Origin: M3007 sp043764095
Lineage (GTDB): Bacteria; Bacteroidota; Bacteroidia; Chitinophagales; Saprospiraceae
NCBI GenBank assembly: GCA_043764095.1
Contig: JAYUKX010000056.1
Span: 88,664-152,663 of the forward strand
Direction: 5' to 3'
Length of the DNA: 64,000 nucleotides
This document shows, piece after piece, positions 24,206-33,781 of the stretch. Position 1 is the stretch's first letter, and each line of letters begins with the position of its first letter. A program made the translations under genes and the position numbers. The notes below the pieces were generated by a model. It was not told where the DNA came from. It saw nothing but the letters and a program-made list of their open reading frames with translations, and made no database searches.

Positions 24206-27200
24206 ATGAAAAGCAAATTATTACTGTTGTTCTTATTTTCTTTTTCGATACTCCGGGCGCAGGAGTTTTTTAAATCCATCCCATCAAATCAGTTACCTAC
24301 TGCTGAAAATGGTAAAGCACGCACTTGGATGCCAACCGCTTACAGCGCGTGGCAACTCAATTTGAACGCCCTTTCTGCGGCGATTCAATCCGCTCCGATG
24401 GAATTTACTACTGCTGCATACTACAACAATTCATCCGTGGTGGCTATTCCGCAACCCGATGGACGCACGGAGGATTTTGCTATATTTAAGGTGCAATCTT
24501 GCGAACAAGCGATTTATGACAAACACCCGGAAATCAGGACTTTTGCGGGTCGTTCGTTGAGCAATCCAGCAAAAACTATCCGTGGTAGTATCACGATTCG
24601 CGGTTTTCGATTGATGATTAACGAGGAAGATAAAAGTACTTCTTTTGTAGAACCTTATTTAGAAGGCAATACAATGTACTATTTGGCATATCGGGTAAAT
24701 GCTATTTCGAAAGATCTTTTCCCACAGGGCTTGTCGCGCGGCGTTGCGCCCAATGCACCTGAAAACACACTACCCGATGTAGCGGCTTTGGCTACAACCA
24801 GTGGCGTTTCGGAGCGGAGTACCGAATTGGTGCAATTAAAAAAATACCGTTTGGCTGTTTCTTGTACCGGTGAGTTTGGTCAAGATCATGGTGGTACCAA
24901 AGAAGGTGCCTTTGCAGGTATTGTTGAATACGCCAACTGGACGAGTAGCCTTTTTGAAAGAGATATGGCATTGCGGCTGGAATTGGTAGCCAAAAGCGAA
25001 GATGTGGCCTTTTTTGATCCCGTAACGGATCCGTTCCCGAGTACTAATCCACTTTCTTTATTGGCGACTAATGGACTGGTCATTAATGGTTTTGTTGGTA
25101 TTGATAAATACGATATTGCACATAATTTTTCTCGTTATGATCCTGCTACTGCGGGCGGAATCCTTGGTGTAGCGGGTGCTATCGGCAATGGCTGTGTAGA
25201 AAGCAACAAAGCAGATGGCGTTTCTACGGGTTTTAAAAACGTTGATTATGGTGCTAACTTTGTAAATACTATTGGTCAGGAACTCGGCCACCAGTTGGGA
25301 GGAGGACATACCTGGAACCGTTGCGGTGGCGGTAATGGCCGCAATGGATCAAGTGCTTTTGAACCGGGTAGCGGCTCTACGATTATGTCGTATGGAGGTG
25401 CTTGTGGTAGTGATAATGTACAATCCGATTCTGATTTGTATTTCCACGCGGGTTCTATTGAAGAAATTAAAGCGTATTATACCTTCTTTTTTGGGGCAAC
25501 TTGTGGTACATTTACCGAAACAACCAACCATATTCCTCAAGTAACGCTACCTTATACCAACGACTTTTTTATACCAATCAAAACCCCTTTTGAACTCGAT
25601 GGTAGTGCAACGGATGAAGATGGTGATACGATTTCTTATTGCTGGGAACAAATGAATACGGGTCCAGAAACGCCTTTGCAAACGCCTGTGGGTAATTCTC
25701 CTTTGTTCCGGACTTGGCCACCAAATGCCAATACGAATCGCTATTTCCCAGCGTTGGGTAAGGTATTGGCCAATACTTTTGAGGTAACGGAGCAATTGCC
25801 TACCTATTCCCGCGATTTGGATTTCCGCCTTTCAGCGCGGGATAATCGCCCAAGTGATGGCGGTACCAATTGGGCCGATGTGTCCTTCCGCGCAACAGAT
25901 TTGGCGGGGCCATTTGTGGTGATGCAACCCAATCTAGCGTCTGTATCTTGGAAAAGTGGTGAATATGTGGCTGTAAAATGGGATGTTTCCAATACCTTCG
26001 CCGCTCCAGTCAGTTGTAAAAAAGTAAATATTCGCCTCAGTACCGATGGTGGTCTTACTTGGCCTACTACACTCGCAACAGGTGTAACCAATGATGGCGA
26101 ACACACGATAAGTGTACCAAATATCGTGACCACCAAAGCCCGTATCCGCGTTGATGCAGCGGATAATGTGTTTTACGATGTTTCCAATTTTAACTTTAAA
26201 ATAGAAGCACCCACGCAGCCTTCATTTACGGCGGCAATGAGCGAAAATTCGGGTACACTTTGCTTGCCCAATACGTTCACCGCCGAAGTACTCACGGCTG
26301 CTGTTTTGGGCTTTAGCAATACCGCAACGATTGAGATTGTTGCTGGTAATTTACCTGCCACCGCAACAGTATCTTTAAGCAAAACAAGCGTGCAACCGGG
26401 CCAATCGGCTACGCTTACTGTGGATATGTCTAATGTAACACAAGCGGGTATATTTACTTTTGATATCAAAGTGAGTGCTGCGGGTGCTACTGATGTCATT
26501 TTCCCAGTTACAATTACAACAATTACCAATGATTTCTCCACTATGGCGCTGCAATCACCTTCTGATGGTAGTTCCAATTTGGTGCAATCGCAAATATTAC
26601 GTTGGACAAAGGCTACTGATGCAGAAACTTATAACCTCCAATTGTCTACCAGTGCGAATTTTGCACCGGGTACTATTGTCGCTACCAAAAGCAATACCCA
26701 GTTGGATACGTTCAAAATACCATTCCTTTTGGAGAAAAGCAAGGCGTATTACTGGCGCATTCGCCCCAATAATGCTTGTAGCCCGCATGCTTGGACAGAG
26801 CCGTATTTCTTTTCAACGCTGACCGAAAGTTGTGCTAATTTTGGCCCGGCGGATCTACCCAAAAGCATTGCGCCGGGTATTTCTTCCGTCATTGAATCTA
26901 AAACAGAATTATTATCCAATACGATTATTACGGATATCAATATCAAGCAATTAAAGGGTTTTCATGGCGAATTTTCCGATTTGGATGTACGTTTGATTTC
27001 ACCTGCTGGTACCGAGGTGACCTTATTTAAAAGTAAATGTCAGGGATATAATGGCGTTTTTGATTTGGCACTAGACGACAGCGCTCCCAGTTCGTTCTCT
27101 TGTCCGCCAAGCAATTTAGGTAACTCGTATGTACGTCCACAAACCCCATTAGCGGCTTTTATTGGTCAAAGTGCGCAAGGTATCTGGACGCTGCGCCTCA

Positions 27201-27874
27201 AGGATGTACTGGCTGGCGAAGGCGGTACTTTGGAATCGTTGCAATTTGATATTTGTCAGTCATTGGAAGTAAATCCGCCAACAATTGTCACCAATAATAT
27301 TCTCGGCTTGGATAATGGAACGAATAAGGTTGTTTCTTCCGATTATTTGTTGATTAATGATGCCGATAATACCCACGAACAATTGGTTTTGACCTTGTTA
27401 ACAGTGCCTTACCACGGCTACTTGGCCAAGGATGGTATCTCATTGGTGCAAGGTGACAAATTTACCCAATCCGATATAGACAATGGCATTATCCGTTATT
27501 ACAATGATGGAACAGGGGCAACCAGCGATTATTTCCGTTTTGTGGTGAGCGACGGCAATGGCGGTTTTTATGGTACACCTACCTTTTTGATCCAAATCAC
27601 GGTAGATGCGCCTGAATTGGCGGCCAACAACTACGCTTTCCGCCTTTCTCCCAATCCAGCACAGGATGCAGTTTGGATTACATTGGAGCAACCTGTAATG
27701 GATGATTTAAGTGTTTTGGTGTATAATACATCGGGACAATTGGTGCGCTCGGAGGTGATGGCCCGCGGCAATACACGCCACCAAATCATGATGGCTACTT
27801 TGCCTCGTGGTATGTATTTTGTACAGGCCAGCGGTAAAGATGGCGTGCGCGTGGAGAAATTGATGTTGAAATAA
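24206..27874 (+). CDS. Reprolysin-like T9SS-secreted metalloprotease homolog (first tandem copy, His-to-Gln zinc site)
   Basis: A 1222-residue secreted protein. Order: signal peptide (1-18), propeptide-like region, reprolysin-like domain (about 205-430), a YCWEQ Ig-like domain, a FN3-like region, a proprotein-convertase P domain (about 875-1018, with HGEFSDLDVRLISPAGTEV and GIWTLRLKDV), a cadherin-like domain (FRFVVSDGNGG) and a T9SS type A tail (RLSPNPAQD ... LPRGMYFVQASG). The zinc motif reads QELGHQLGGGH: residue 358 is Gln (CAG) where the first His ligand is expected, while Glu359, His362, His368 and the Met-turn (STIMSYG) remain. It may be inactive or have altered metal binding. The next gene is a close paralog. 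Confidence 0.93.
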   Translation: MKSKLLLLFLFSFSILRAQEFFKSIPSNQLPTAENGKARTWMPTAYSAWQLNLNALSAAIQSAPMEFTTAAYYNNSSVVAIPQPDGRTEDFAIFKVQSCEQAIYDKHPEIRTFAGRSLSNPAKTIRGSITIRGFRLMINEEDKSTSFVEPYLEGNTMYYLAYRVNAISKDLFPQGLSRGVAPNAPENTLPDVAALATTSGVSERSTELVQLKKYRLAVSCTGEFGQDHGGTKEGAFAGIVEYANWTSSLFERDMALRLELVAKSEDVAFFDPVTDPFPSTNPLSLLATNGLVINGFVGIDKYDIAHNFSRYDPATAGGILGVAGAIGNGCVESNKADGVSTGFKNVDYGANFVNTIGQELGHQLGGGHTWNRCGGGNGRNGSSAFEPGSGSTIMSYGGACGSDNVQSDSDLYFHAGSIEEIKAYYTFFFGATCGTFTETTNHIPQVTLPYTNDFFIPIKTPFELDGSATDEDGDTISYCWEQMNTGPETPLQTPVGNSPLFRTWPPNANTNRYFPALGKVLANTFEVTEQLPTYSRDLDFRLSARDNRPSDGGTNWADVSFRATDLAGPFVVMQPNLASVSWKSGEYVAVKWDVSNTFAAPVSCKKVNIRLSTDGGLTWPTTLATGVTNDGEHTISVPNIVTTKARIRVDAADNVFYDVSNFNFKIEAPTQPSFTAAMSENSGTLCLPNTFTAEVLTAAVLGFSNTATIEIVAGNLPATATVSLSKTSVQPGQSATLTVDMSNVTQAGIFTFDIKVSAAGATDVIFPVTITTITNDFSTMALQSPSDGSSNLVQSQILRWTKATDAETYNLQLSTSANFAPGTIVATKSNTQLDTFKIPFLLEKSKAYYWRIRPNNACSPHAWTEPYFFSTLTESCANFGPADLPKSIAPGISSVIESKTELLSNTIITDINIKQLKGFHGEFSDLDVRLISPAGTEVTLFKSKCQGYNGVFDLALDDSAPSSFSCPPSNLGNSYVRPQTPLAAFIGQSAQGIWTLRLKDVLAGEGGTLESLQFDICQSLEVNPPTIVTNNILGLDNGTNKVVSSDYLLINDADNTHEQLVLTLLTVPYHGYLAKDGISLVQGDKFTQSDIDNGIIRYYNDGTGATSDYFRFVVSDGNGGFYGTPTFLIQITVDAPELAANNYAFRLSPNPAQDAVWITLEQPVMDDLSVLVYNTSGQLVRSEVMARGNTRHQIMMATLPRGMYFVQASGKDGVRVEKLMLK

Positions 27875-27905
27875 TTGTAGATTTATCAAACTATATATTT
27901 AGATG

Positions 27906-27957
27906 CGGTTTGTAGGTGTTTTAATTTTACATGTTAAAGCACTTACAAACAGCCGCT
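27906..27957. repeat. Hairpin between the tandem metalloprotease paralogs
   Basis: GCGGTTTGTAGGTG and CACTTACAAACAGCCGC form a long stem (11 bp with one G-U, extended by GCGG/CCGC). The A/T-rich loop contains TTTTAA and TTAAAG. It is followed by TAAAAACG rather than a T-run, so it may act as a processing or attenuation structure between the two genes. Confidence 0.5.
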
Positions 27958-27985
27958 AAAAACGTCTAACCAATCAAGTTCACTT

Positions 27986-30900
27986 ATGAAAGGTAAACTA
28001 TTACTCATATTATTATTCCCTTTTACTGGGCTTTCGGCACAGTCATTTTTTAAATCCATTCCAGCAGGAATGCTTCCAGCAGCCAAAGATGGTGCAACGC
28101 GCACGTGGACACCGTCGGAATACACCGCTTGGCAACTCAATTTGGATGCCCTTTCTGCGGCGATTCAATCAGCCCCCATTGAATTTACACCTGCTGCTTA
28201 CTACAATAATACATCGGTAGTAGCCATTCCGCAACCCGATGGCACTACGGAGGACTTTGCCATTTTTAAGGTGCAAGCCTGTGAGCAAGCCGTTTACGAC
28301 AAACACCCCGAAATCAGGACTTTTGCTGGTCGTTCTGTGCGTAATCCAGCCAAAACGATCCGCGGTAGCATCACTATTCGAGGTTTTCGAGTGATGGTTA
28401 CAGGCGACAATTATAATACATCATTTGTAGAGCCTTATTTGGAAGGACAAACAGATTATTATTTGGCCTATAATGCCAGTGATGCACCCCATGACCTCCT
28501 GCCTCCGGGGCTTACCCGTGGTGTAGATCCAAATACACCAACTTATATCCGCCCCGAACTGCCTGCTACAGTTACACAAGTGGCCGAGCGCGGAAGTGCG
28601 GAGTTGGTACAATTGAAAAAATATCGTTTTGCTGTTTCCTGCGCGGGTGAATTTGGAGCTGACCACGGTGGTACAAAAGCATTGGCATTTGCGGCAGTGG
28701 TAGAATATTCCAACTGGGTGAGTAGTATTTTTGAAAGAGATATTTCCTTGCGCCTCGAATTGTTAGCTGTTTCGGAGGAAATGTCGTTTTTCAATCCCAG
28801 TACTGATCCATTCCAATCCCCTATTACCGAAGAATTACTTGCAACGAGTAGTATTGTCATCAATGGTTTTGCTGGAATAAACGGCTATGACGTAGGACAC
28901 GTATATGGTCGTTATGTATCTGGTGCCGGTGGCATTGCCGGTGGTAATGGTTGCGTATCGACGAGTAAGGCTAGAGGCGTTTCAACTGGTGATGGTGGTA
29001 ATAACTATGGCCCCGGGTTTATCAGTATCATCGGACAGGAAGTAGGACACCAATTGGATGCCGGACATACCTGGAACCGCTGTAGCACGATTGCTGGCCG
29101 TGCCGGACAGAGTGCCTTTGAACCGGGTAGCGGCTCTACGATCATGTCGTATGCGGGTTCGTGTGGTAGCGATAATGTGCAGGGTTATTCGGATTTATAC
29201 TACCATTCGGGGTCTATTGAAGAAATTAAGCGGTTTTATACATTTTTTTTTGGTGCTAATTGCGGCACATTAACGGAAACGACAAATCATCATCCTACAG
29301 TTACGTTGACTTATACCAACGACTTTTTTATTCCCATCAAAACGCCTTTTGAACTCAATGGTATTGCAACGGATGAAGACGGCGATGCGCTTTCTTATTG
29401 CTGGGAGCAAATGAATACCGATATTGAAACACCGCTACAAAGTCCCGCAGGGTCAGTGCCATTGTTCCGTACTTGGCTACCCAATGATAAAACCAACCGC
29501 TATTTCCCAACCTTGGCCACGGTGTTATCCAATGGATTTGATGTTACGGAACAATTGCCCACGTATTCCCGCGATATGGATTTTCGCCTCACTGCCCGCG
29601 ATAACAACCCAAGCGGTGGCGGTGTACATTGGGCCGATGTTTCTTTCCGCGCAACAGATTTGGCGGGGCCATTCGTCGTACAACAGCCGAATACCGCAAC
29701 AGAAATTTGGAAAATTGGCGAATTTGTGGCTGTAAAATGGGATGTAGCCAATACGTTTGCTGCGCCCGTCAATTGTAAAAAAGTAAATATCCGCCTTAGC
29801 ACCGACGGCGGTCTTACTTGGCCAACCACCCTTGCAACTGGTGTAGCCAACGATGGAGAACATACCATAAGCGTGCCAAATACCACTACAAACAAAGCCC
29901 GGATTCGTATTGATGCAGCAGATAATGTATTTTTCGATGTATCAAATACCAATTTTAAAATAGAAGCACCCACACAACCTTCTTTCACAGCAGCGATGAG
30001 CGAAAATTCCGCTTCGCTTTGTTTGCCCAGTAGTTTTAGTGCACAAGTACTTACCACTTCTGTTTTAGGGTTTAATAATCCCGCAACGATCGCCATCGTA
30101 CCGGGAAATATGCCCTCAACGGCTGTTGTTACACTTAGTACCAACACTGTGCAGCCAGGCGAATCGGCTACGCTCAATGTGGATATGTCAGATGTAAAGC
30201 AATCAGGTACTTTTACGTTCAATATTAAAGTGACGGCCACCGGCGCAGCAGATATTGTATTCCCAGTAACGATCACAACCATTACGAGTGATTTTTCTAC
30301 CATGGCACTGCAATCCCCTTCTGATGGTAGTACCAATTTGGTGCAGTCGCAAGTATTACGCTGGTCAAAGGCTACTGATGCAGAAAGTTATAACCTCCAA
30401 TTGTCTACCAGCGCGTCTTTTGCGCCGGGTACAATTATCGCCACCAAGAGTAATACACAATTGGATACGTTTAAAATACCATTCCTTTTAGAGAAAAATA
30501 AGGCGTATTTCTGGCGTATTCGACCCAATAACCCTTGTGGGCCACATGCTTGGACAGAGCCTTATTTCTTTTCAACTTTAACAGAAAATTGCGCCAAATT
30601 TGGCCCTGCTGATCTACCCAAAAGTATTGCGCCGGGTATTTCTTCCATCGTGGAATCCAAAACAGAATTGATCTCCAATACCATTATTACAGATATCAAT
30701 ATCGAGGAATTAAAGGGTTTTCATGGCGAATTTTCTGATTTGGATGTCCGCTTGATTTCACCTGCGGGTACCGAGGTAGTCTTGTTCAAAAATAAGTGTC
30801 AAGGGTACAATGGCGTGTTTGATTTGAGTATAGATGATAGTGCACCCAATGCCTTCTCGTGTCCGCCCAGCAATACAGGCACAGCGTATGTACGCCCACA

Positions 30901-31633
30901 AAGCCCATTATCGGCTTTTATTGGTCAAAGTGCACAAGGTATCTGGACATTGCGGCTCAAGGATGTGCTGGCTGGCGAAGGCGGCACTTTGGAAGCGTTG
31001 CAATTTGATATTTGTCAGTCATTGGAAGTAAATCCACCAACGATTGTCACCAATAATATCCTTGGCTTAGACAATGGCACGAATAAGGTTGTTTCTTCCG
31101 ATTATTTGTTGATTAATGATGCCGATAATACCCACGACCAATTGGTTTTGACCTTGTTAACAGTGCCTTACCATGGTTACTTGGCCAAGGATGGTTTTGC
31201 GTTGGTGCAAGGCGATCAATTCACACAGACCGATATCGACAATGGCATTATCCGTTACTACAATGATGGAACAGGGGCAACCAGCGATTATTTCCGTTTT
31301 GTGGTGAGCGATGGCAATGGCGGCTACTATGGCACACCTACTTTTTTGATCCAAATCACGGTAGATGCGCCTGAATTGGCTGCAAATAAATATGCTTTCC
31401 GCCTTTCTCCGAATCCAGCACAGGATGCGGTTTGGATTACACTGGAGCAACCTGTAATGGATGACTTGAGTATTTTGGTATTTAATACATCGGGACAATT
31501 GGTGCGCTCGGAGGTAATGGCACGTGGTAATACACGCCACCAAATTGCGATGGCTACTTTGCCTCGTGGTATGTATTTTGTACAGGCCAGCGGTAAAGAC
31601 GGCGTAAGGGTGGAAAAACTGATGTTGAAATAA
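27986..31633 (+). CDS. Reprolysin-like T9SS-secreted metalloprotease homolog (second tandem copy, His-to-Gln zinc site)
   Basis: A 1215-residue paralog of the preceding gene with the same domain order from signal peptide (ending SAQSFF) through P domain and cadherin-like domain to the T9SS type A tail. The zinc motif is QEVGHQLDAGH: Gln351 replaces His as in copy 1, and the conserved glycine is also changed to Asp, so catalysis is even less likely. Glu352, His355, His361 and STIMSYAG remain. Protein similarity is high throughout and rises toward the C-terminus, where DNA is nearly identical over long runs. Likely product of tandem duplication; possible ligand-binding or antagonist role is inference. 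Confidence 0.93.
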   Translation: MKGKLLLILLFPFTGLSAQSFFKSIPAGMLPAAKDGATRTWTPSEYTAWQLNLDALSAAIQSAPIEFTPAAYYNNTSVVAIPQPDGTTEDFAIFKVQACEQAVYDKHPEIRTFAGRSVRNPAKTIRGSITIRGFRVMVTGDNYNTSFVEPYLEGQTDYYLAYNASDAPHDLLPPGLTRGVDPNTPTYIRPELPATVTQVAERGSAELVQLKKYRFAVSCAGEFGADHGGTKALAFAAVVEYSNWVSSIFERDISLRLELLAVSEEMSFFNPSTDPFQSPITEELLATSSIVINGFAGINGYDVGHVYGRYVSGAGGIAGGNGCVSTSKARGVSTGDGGNNYGPGFISIIGQEVGHQLDAGHTWNRCSTIAGRAGQSAFEPGSGSTIMSYAGSCGSDNVQGYSDLYYHSGSIEEIKRFYTFFFGANCGTLTETTNHHPTVTLTYTNDFFIPIKTPFELNGIATDEDGDALSYCWEQMNTDIETPLQSPAGSVPLFRTWLPNDKTNRYFPTLATVLSNGFDVTEQLPTYSRDMDFRLTARDNNPSGGGVHWADVSFRATDLAGPFVVQQPNTATEIWKIGEFVAVKWDVANTFAAPVNCKKVNIRLSTDGGLTWPTTLATGVANDGEHTISVPNTTTNKARIRIDAADNVFFDVSNTNFKIEAPTQPSFTAAMSENSASLCLPSSFSAQVLTTSVLGFNNPATIAIVPGNMPSTAVVTLSTNTVQPGESATLNVDMSDVKQSGTFTFNIKVTATGAADIVFPVTITTITSDFSTMALQSPSDGSTNLVQSQVLRWSKATDAESYNLQLSTSASFAPGTIIATKSNTQLDTFKIPFLLEKNKAYFWRIRPNNPCGPHAWTEPYFFSTLTENCAKFGPADLPKSIAPGISSIVESKTELISNTIITDINIEELKGFHGEFSDLDVRLISPAGTEVVLFKNKCQGYNGVFDLSIDDSAPNAFSCPPSNTGTAYVRPQSPLSAFIGQSAQGIWTLRLKDVLAGEGGTLEALQFDICQSLEVNPPTIVTNNILGLDNGTNKVVSSDYLLINDADNTHDQLVLTLLTVPYHGYLAKDGFALVQGDQFTQTDIDNGIIRYYNDGTGATSDYFRFVVSDGNGGYYGTPTFLIQITVDAPELAANKYAFRLSPNPAQDAVWITLEQPVMDDLSILVFNTSGQLVRSEVMARGNTRHQIAMATLPRGMYFVQASGKDGVRVEKLMLK

Positions 31634-31674
31634 ACTTCGCAATATTTTCGGCGTGGTTTTATACAGTCTAATGC

Positions 31675-31923
31675 CATCAATTTAATGATCTGCCAACCAC
31701 GGAGTGGTTAAACTTGAATAGCCCCGAATGAAATTCGGGTTCGATGTGTAAGTGTATGTTGAAGAACCCTGAAAGGGGTTCAACGTAATGAAACGCTCAC
31801 AATACGTTGAAGTTCAACTACTCCGTAGTTGTTAAAAAACACCGCATTCCCAAACCCCGAATTTCATTCAGGGCTACTCAAGTTTAACCACTCCGTGGTT
31901 GGTAGATCATTAAGTTGACGATG
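31675..31923. repeat. Long inverted-repeat element D made of nested palindromes
   Basis: Arms of about 68 bp (31675-31743 and 31850-31923) match with few differences; both contain CCAACCACGGAGTGGTTAAA and GAATGAAATTCGGG (or complements). The interior holds further hairpins: GTTGAA...TTCAAC around CCCTGAAAGGGG, and CAACTACTCCGTAGTTG. The unit of successive ~20-bp palindromes recalls interspersed repeats I know from Bacteroidota and Planctomycetes genomes. It fills most of the 358-bp gap 31634-31991 and may also end both flanking transcripts. Confidence 0.8.
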
Positions 31924-31991
31924 TTAATCATGCCTAATAATTAGGATGAAACCCATTTCCTGTTTTGCCGAAATATTTACTTAAAATGGTT

Positions 31992-32858
31992 TTAAAACAA
32001 ACTATCGCGTTTTAGCAAATCCATAAACTCGATGGCACCTTTTTTATTGAGGTGAATAAGATCGCCAAAGCAGGAAGGATCGGTGAGTGCCTGACTATAA
32101 TCCTTAACGGTCAGTCCCGTCCTTTTTTCTACGGCAGTGCGTAAATCAGTCAAATTACGCCAATCGCGCACCATACCCGGATAAAATGGGCCAATAACCA
32201 ATTCGATGGGTGCACCAGCTTGTTGTGCAATACGCACTGTTTCGGCAAGTTGTTGCACCCATTTTTCTTTTACTTTGATATAAAAGGTATCTAAAGGTGT
32301 GGTAGCGGCCGTTGTGGCCAAAATTTGTCGGTCAACAATCCAGTCTTTATCGGTTTTATTGCGATAATACACCGACCGTTGATATACTTCGCTATTGTGT
32401 GCAAATAAATCGGAAATTTTTGCGCCCCAAAATACATCATCAGATTGGCCATGAATCAAGGTGTCGAGCCTTGGAGATGCACTAGCATAGCAAACAAACC
32501 CCGCGATCAATTCCTTATTATCGCGGTCGAGCATTGTAATATCGAGCACGATAGTAGGCTTGTTGGGATAGCGTTCTAGGTAATCGGCAACCAGGTTTTT
32601 GGCGAGGTTGATCGGAAGGCCATTATAACTTAGATTGGCTGTTTTTTTTCCTGTAATGGCCTCCACATGAGGTTGATAAAAAGATAATCCCCTCGAATTG
32701 CCTACAAAAAGAATATCGGCTGCAGCCGCTCCATTGTACAATTGGGTATAACGGAATTGGCTATCTTTAATAAGATGTGTTAAAAAAGCACCGGCGACAC
32801 GGTCGCCCACAAATACTGTAATCAACAAAAGGCAAAACCAAATAGTCGCTTTTTTCAT
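31992..32858 (-). CDS. SGNH/GDSL-hydrolase-like exported protein
   Basis: A 288-residue protein with an N-terminal hydrophobic signal or anchor (ATIWFCLLLITVFVGDRVAGA). ADILFVGNSRGLSFY resembles the block I Gly-Asn-Ser of SGNH-like folds (GNSR), TIVLDITMLDRDN follows a strand, and CFGDLIHLNKKG resembles block V (Asp-x-x-His). These support an SGNH-type hydrolase or AlgX/DltD-like acyl-transfer-associated protein. The nucleophile would be Ser in GNSR. Substrate is unknown. It is divergent from the acyltransferase pair at 32919. Confidence 0.6.
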   Translation of the reverse strand: MKKATIWFCLLLITVFVGDRVAGAFLTHLIKDSQFRYTQLYNGAAAADILFVGNSRGLSFYQPHVEAITGKKTANLSYNGLPINLAKNLVADYLERYPNKPTIVLDITMLDRDNKELIAGFVCYASASPRLDTLIHGQSDDVFWGAKISDLFAHNSEVYQRSVYYRNKTDKDWIVDRQILATTAATTPLDTFYIKVKEKWVQQLAETVRIAQQAGAPIELVIGPFYPGMVRDWRNLTDLRTAVEKRTGLTVKDYSQALTDPSCFGDLIHLNKKGAIEFMDLLKRDSLF

Positions 32859-32918
32859 GCTGCAAAAGTAGTGTAAAGGTCAATTGTTTTTTCTACTTTT
32901 GCGTCAAATAATAAAATT

Positions 32919-33773
32919 GTGCAACCAATTAGAATAGATGTAGCTAAGGTATTAGCAGAAAAAAGTCCCACTATAGCGCGGTTTATGCCACGTTTTATAC
33001 TGAATTGGCTAAGGCGTACTATTCACGAGGATGAATTTAATATAGGTTTGGAAATCTCCAAAGACATGAAAGACCTTGATTTTGCCTCTTGGGTACTCCA
33101 ATACCTGCAAGTAAATGTAGATAGTAAAAACCGCGAAAATATCCCCACCGAAGGTGGTGTTATTGTGGCTTCCAATCATCCATTGGGTGGTGTGGATGGC
33201 GTAGCGTTGATGCAGGAAGCCGGTAAAGCCCGTGCTGATATTCGCTTTGTGGTGAACGATATTTTGACCAATTTGCCCAATTTCGAGAAGATTGTAGTGG
33301 GGGTAAACAAGCATGGCGCTAACCCTCGTGCAGGATTGGAAGCCATCGAAAACGCCTATGCCAGTGGTAGTACCATACTTATTTTTCCCGCTGGCTTGTG
33401 TTCTCGCCAACAAGACGACGGTACAATCATGGATTTGGTATGGCATAAGAGTTTTGTAGCGCGCTCGCAAAAATATAACCTCCCGATCGTACCTACTTTT
33501 ATTGAAGGAAGGAACTCCAATTGGTTTTATGGGCTGGCGCGTTGGCGTAAAAAACTGGGTATTAACGTAAATTTGGAAATGTTTTATTTGCCGGATGAAA
33601 TGTTCAAACAGCGCGGGCAAAAAATTAATATTACCTTTGGACGGCCCATTGCGCCTTCGGTATTTGACAAAAGTCGAAAAACAGACGATTGGGCAGCCTT
33701 ACTCCGCGAGTTTGTCTATGTCTTTCCCACCAATGAAAATCTTACTTTTGAAGATTTTGTTAAAAATAAATAG
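32919..33773 (+). CDS. Lysophospholipid-type acyltransferase (GlsA/OlsA-like)
   Basis: A 284-residue PlsC-superfamily acyltransferase. The catalytic NHPLGGVDG (NHPxxxxD, about residues 88-94) and the substrate motif ILIFPAGLCSRQ are visible. Start is GTG at 32919, 17 bases after a TACTTTTG -7 box (32894-32901). The next gene, 8 bp downstream, encodes a GNAT-type N-acyltransferase. This pairing is known for ornithine-lipid (OlsA/OlsB) and Bacteroides glycine-lipid (GlsA/GlsB) synthesis, in which this enzyme adds the second, ester-linked acyl chain to the N-acylated amino acid. The amino acid (Gly or Orn) cannot be told from sequence. Confidence 0.85.
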   Translation: MQPIRIDVAKVLAEKSPTIARFMPRFILNWLRRTIHEDEFNIGLEISKDMKDLDFASWVLQYLQVNVDSKNRENIPTEGGVIVASNHPLGGVDGVALMQEAGKARADIRFVVNDILTNLPNFEKIVVGVNKHGANPRAGLEAIENAYASGSTILIFPAGLCSRQQDDGTIMDLVWHKSFVARSQKYNLPIVPTFIEGRNSNWFYGLARWRKKLGINVNLEMFYLPDEMFKQRGQKINITFGRPIAPSVFDKSRKTDDWAALLREFVYVFPTNENLTFEDFVKNK

Positions 33774-33781
33774 CATATAAT

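Noticed and set aside
29500..30336. A 278-codon open frame antisense to the second metalloprotease paralog
   Set aside because: It lies wholly inside a well-supported gene and its Val/Ala/Thr-rich sequence is a by-product of Thr/Ala codon bias on the other strand.
24206..31633. Tandem gene pair as a CRISPR or short-repeat array
   Set aside because: Similarity is explained by gene duplication; there are no short regularly spaced repeats.
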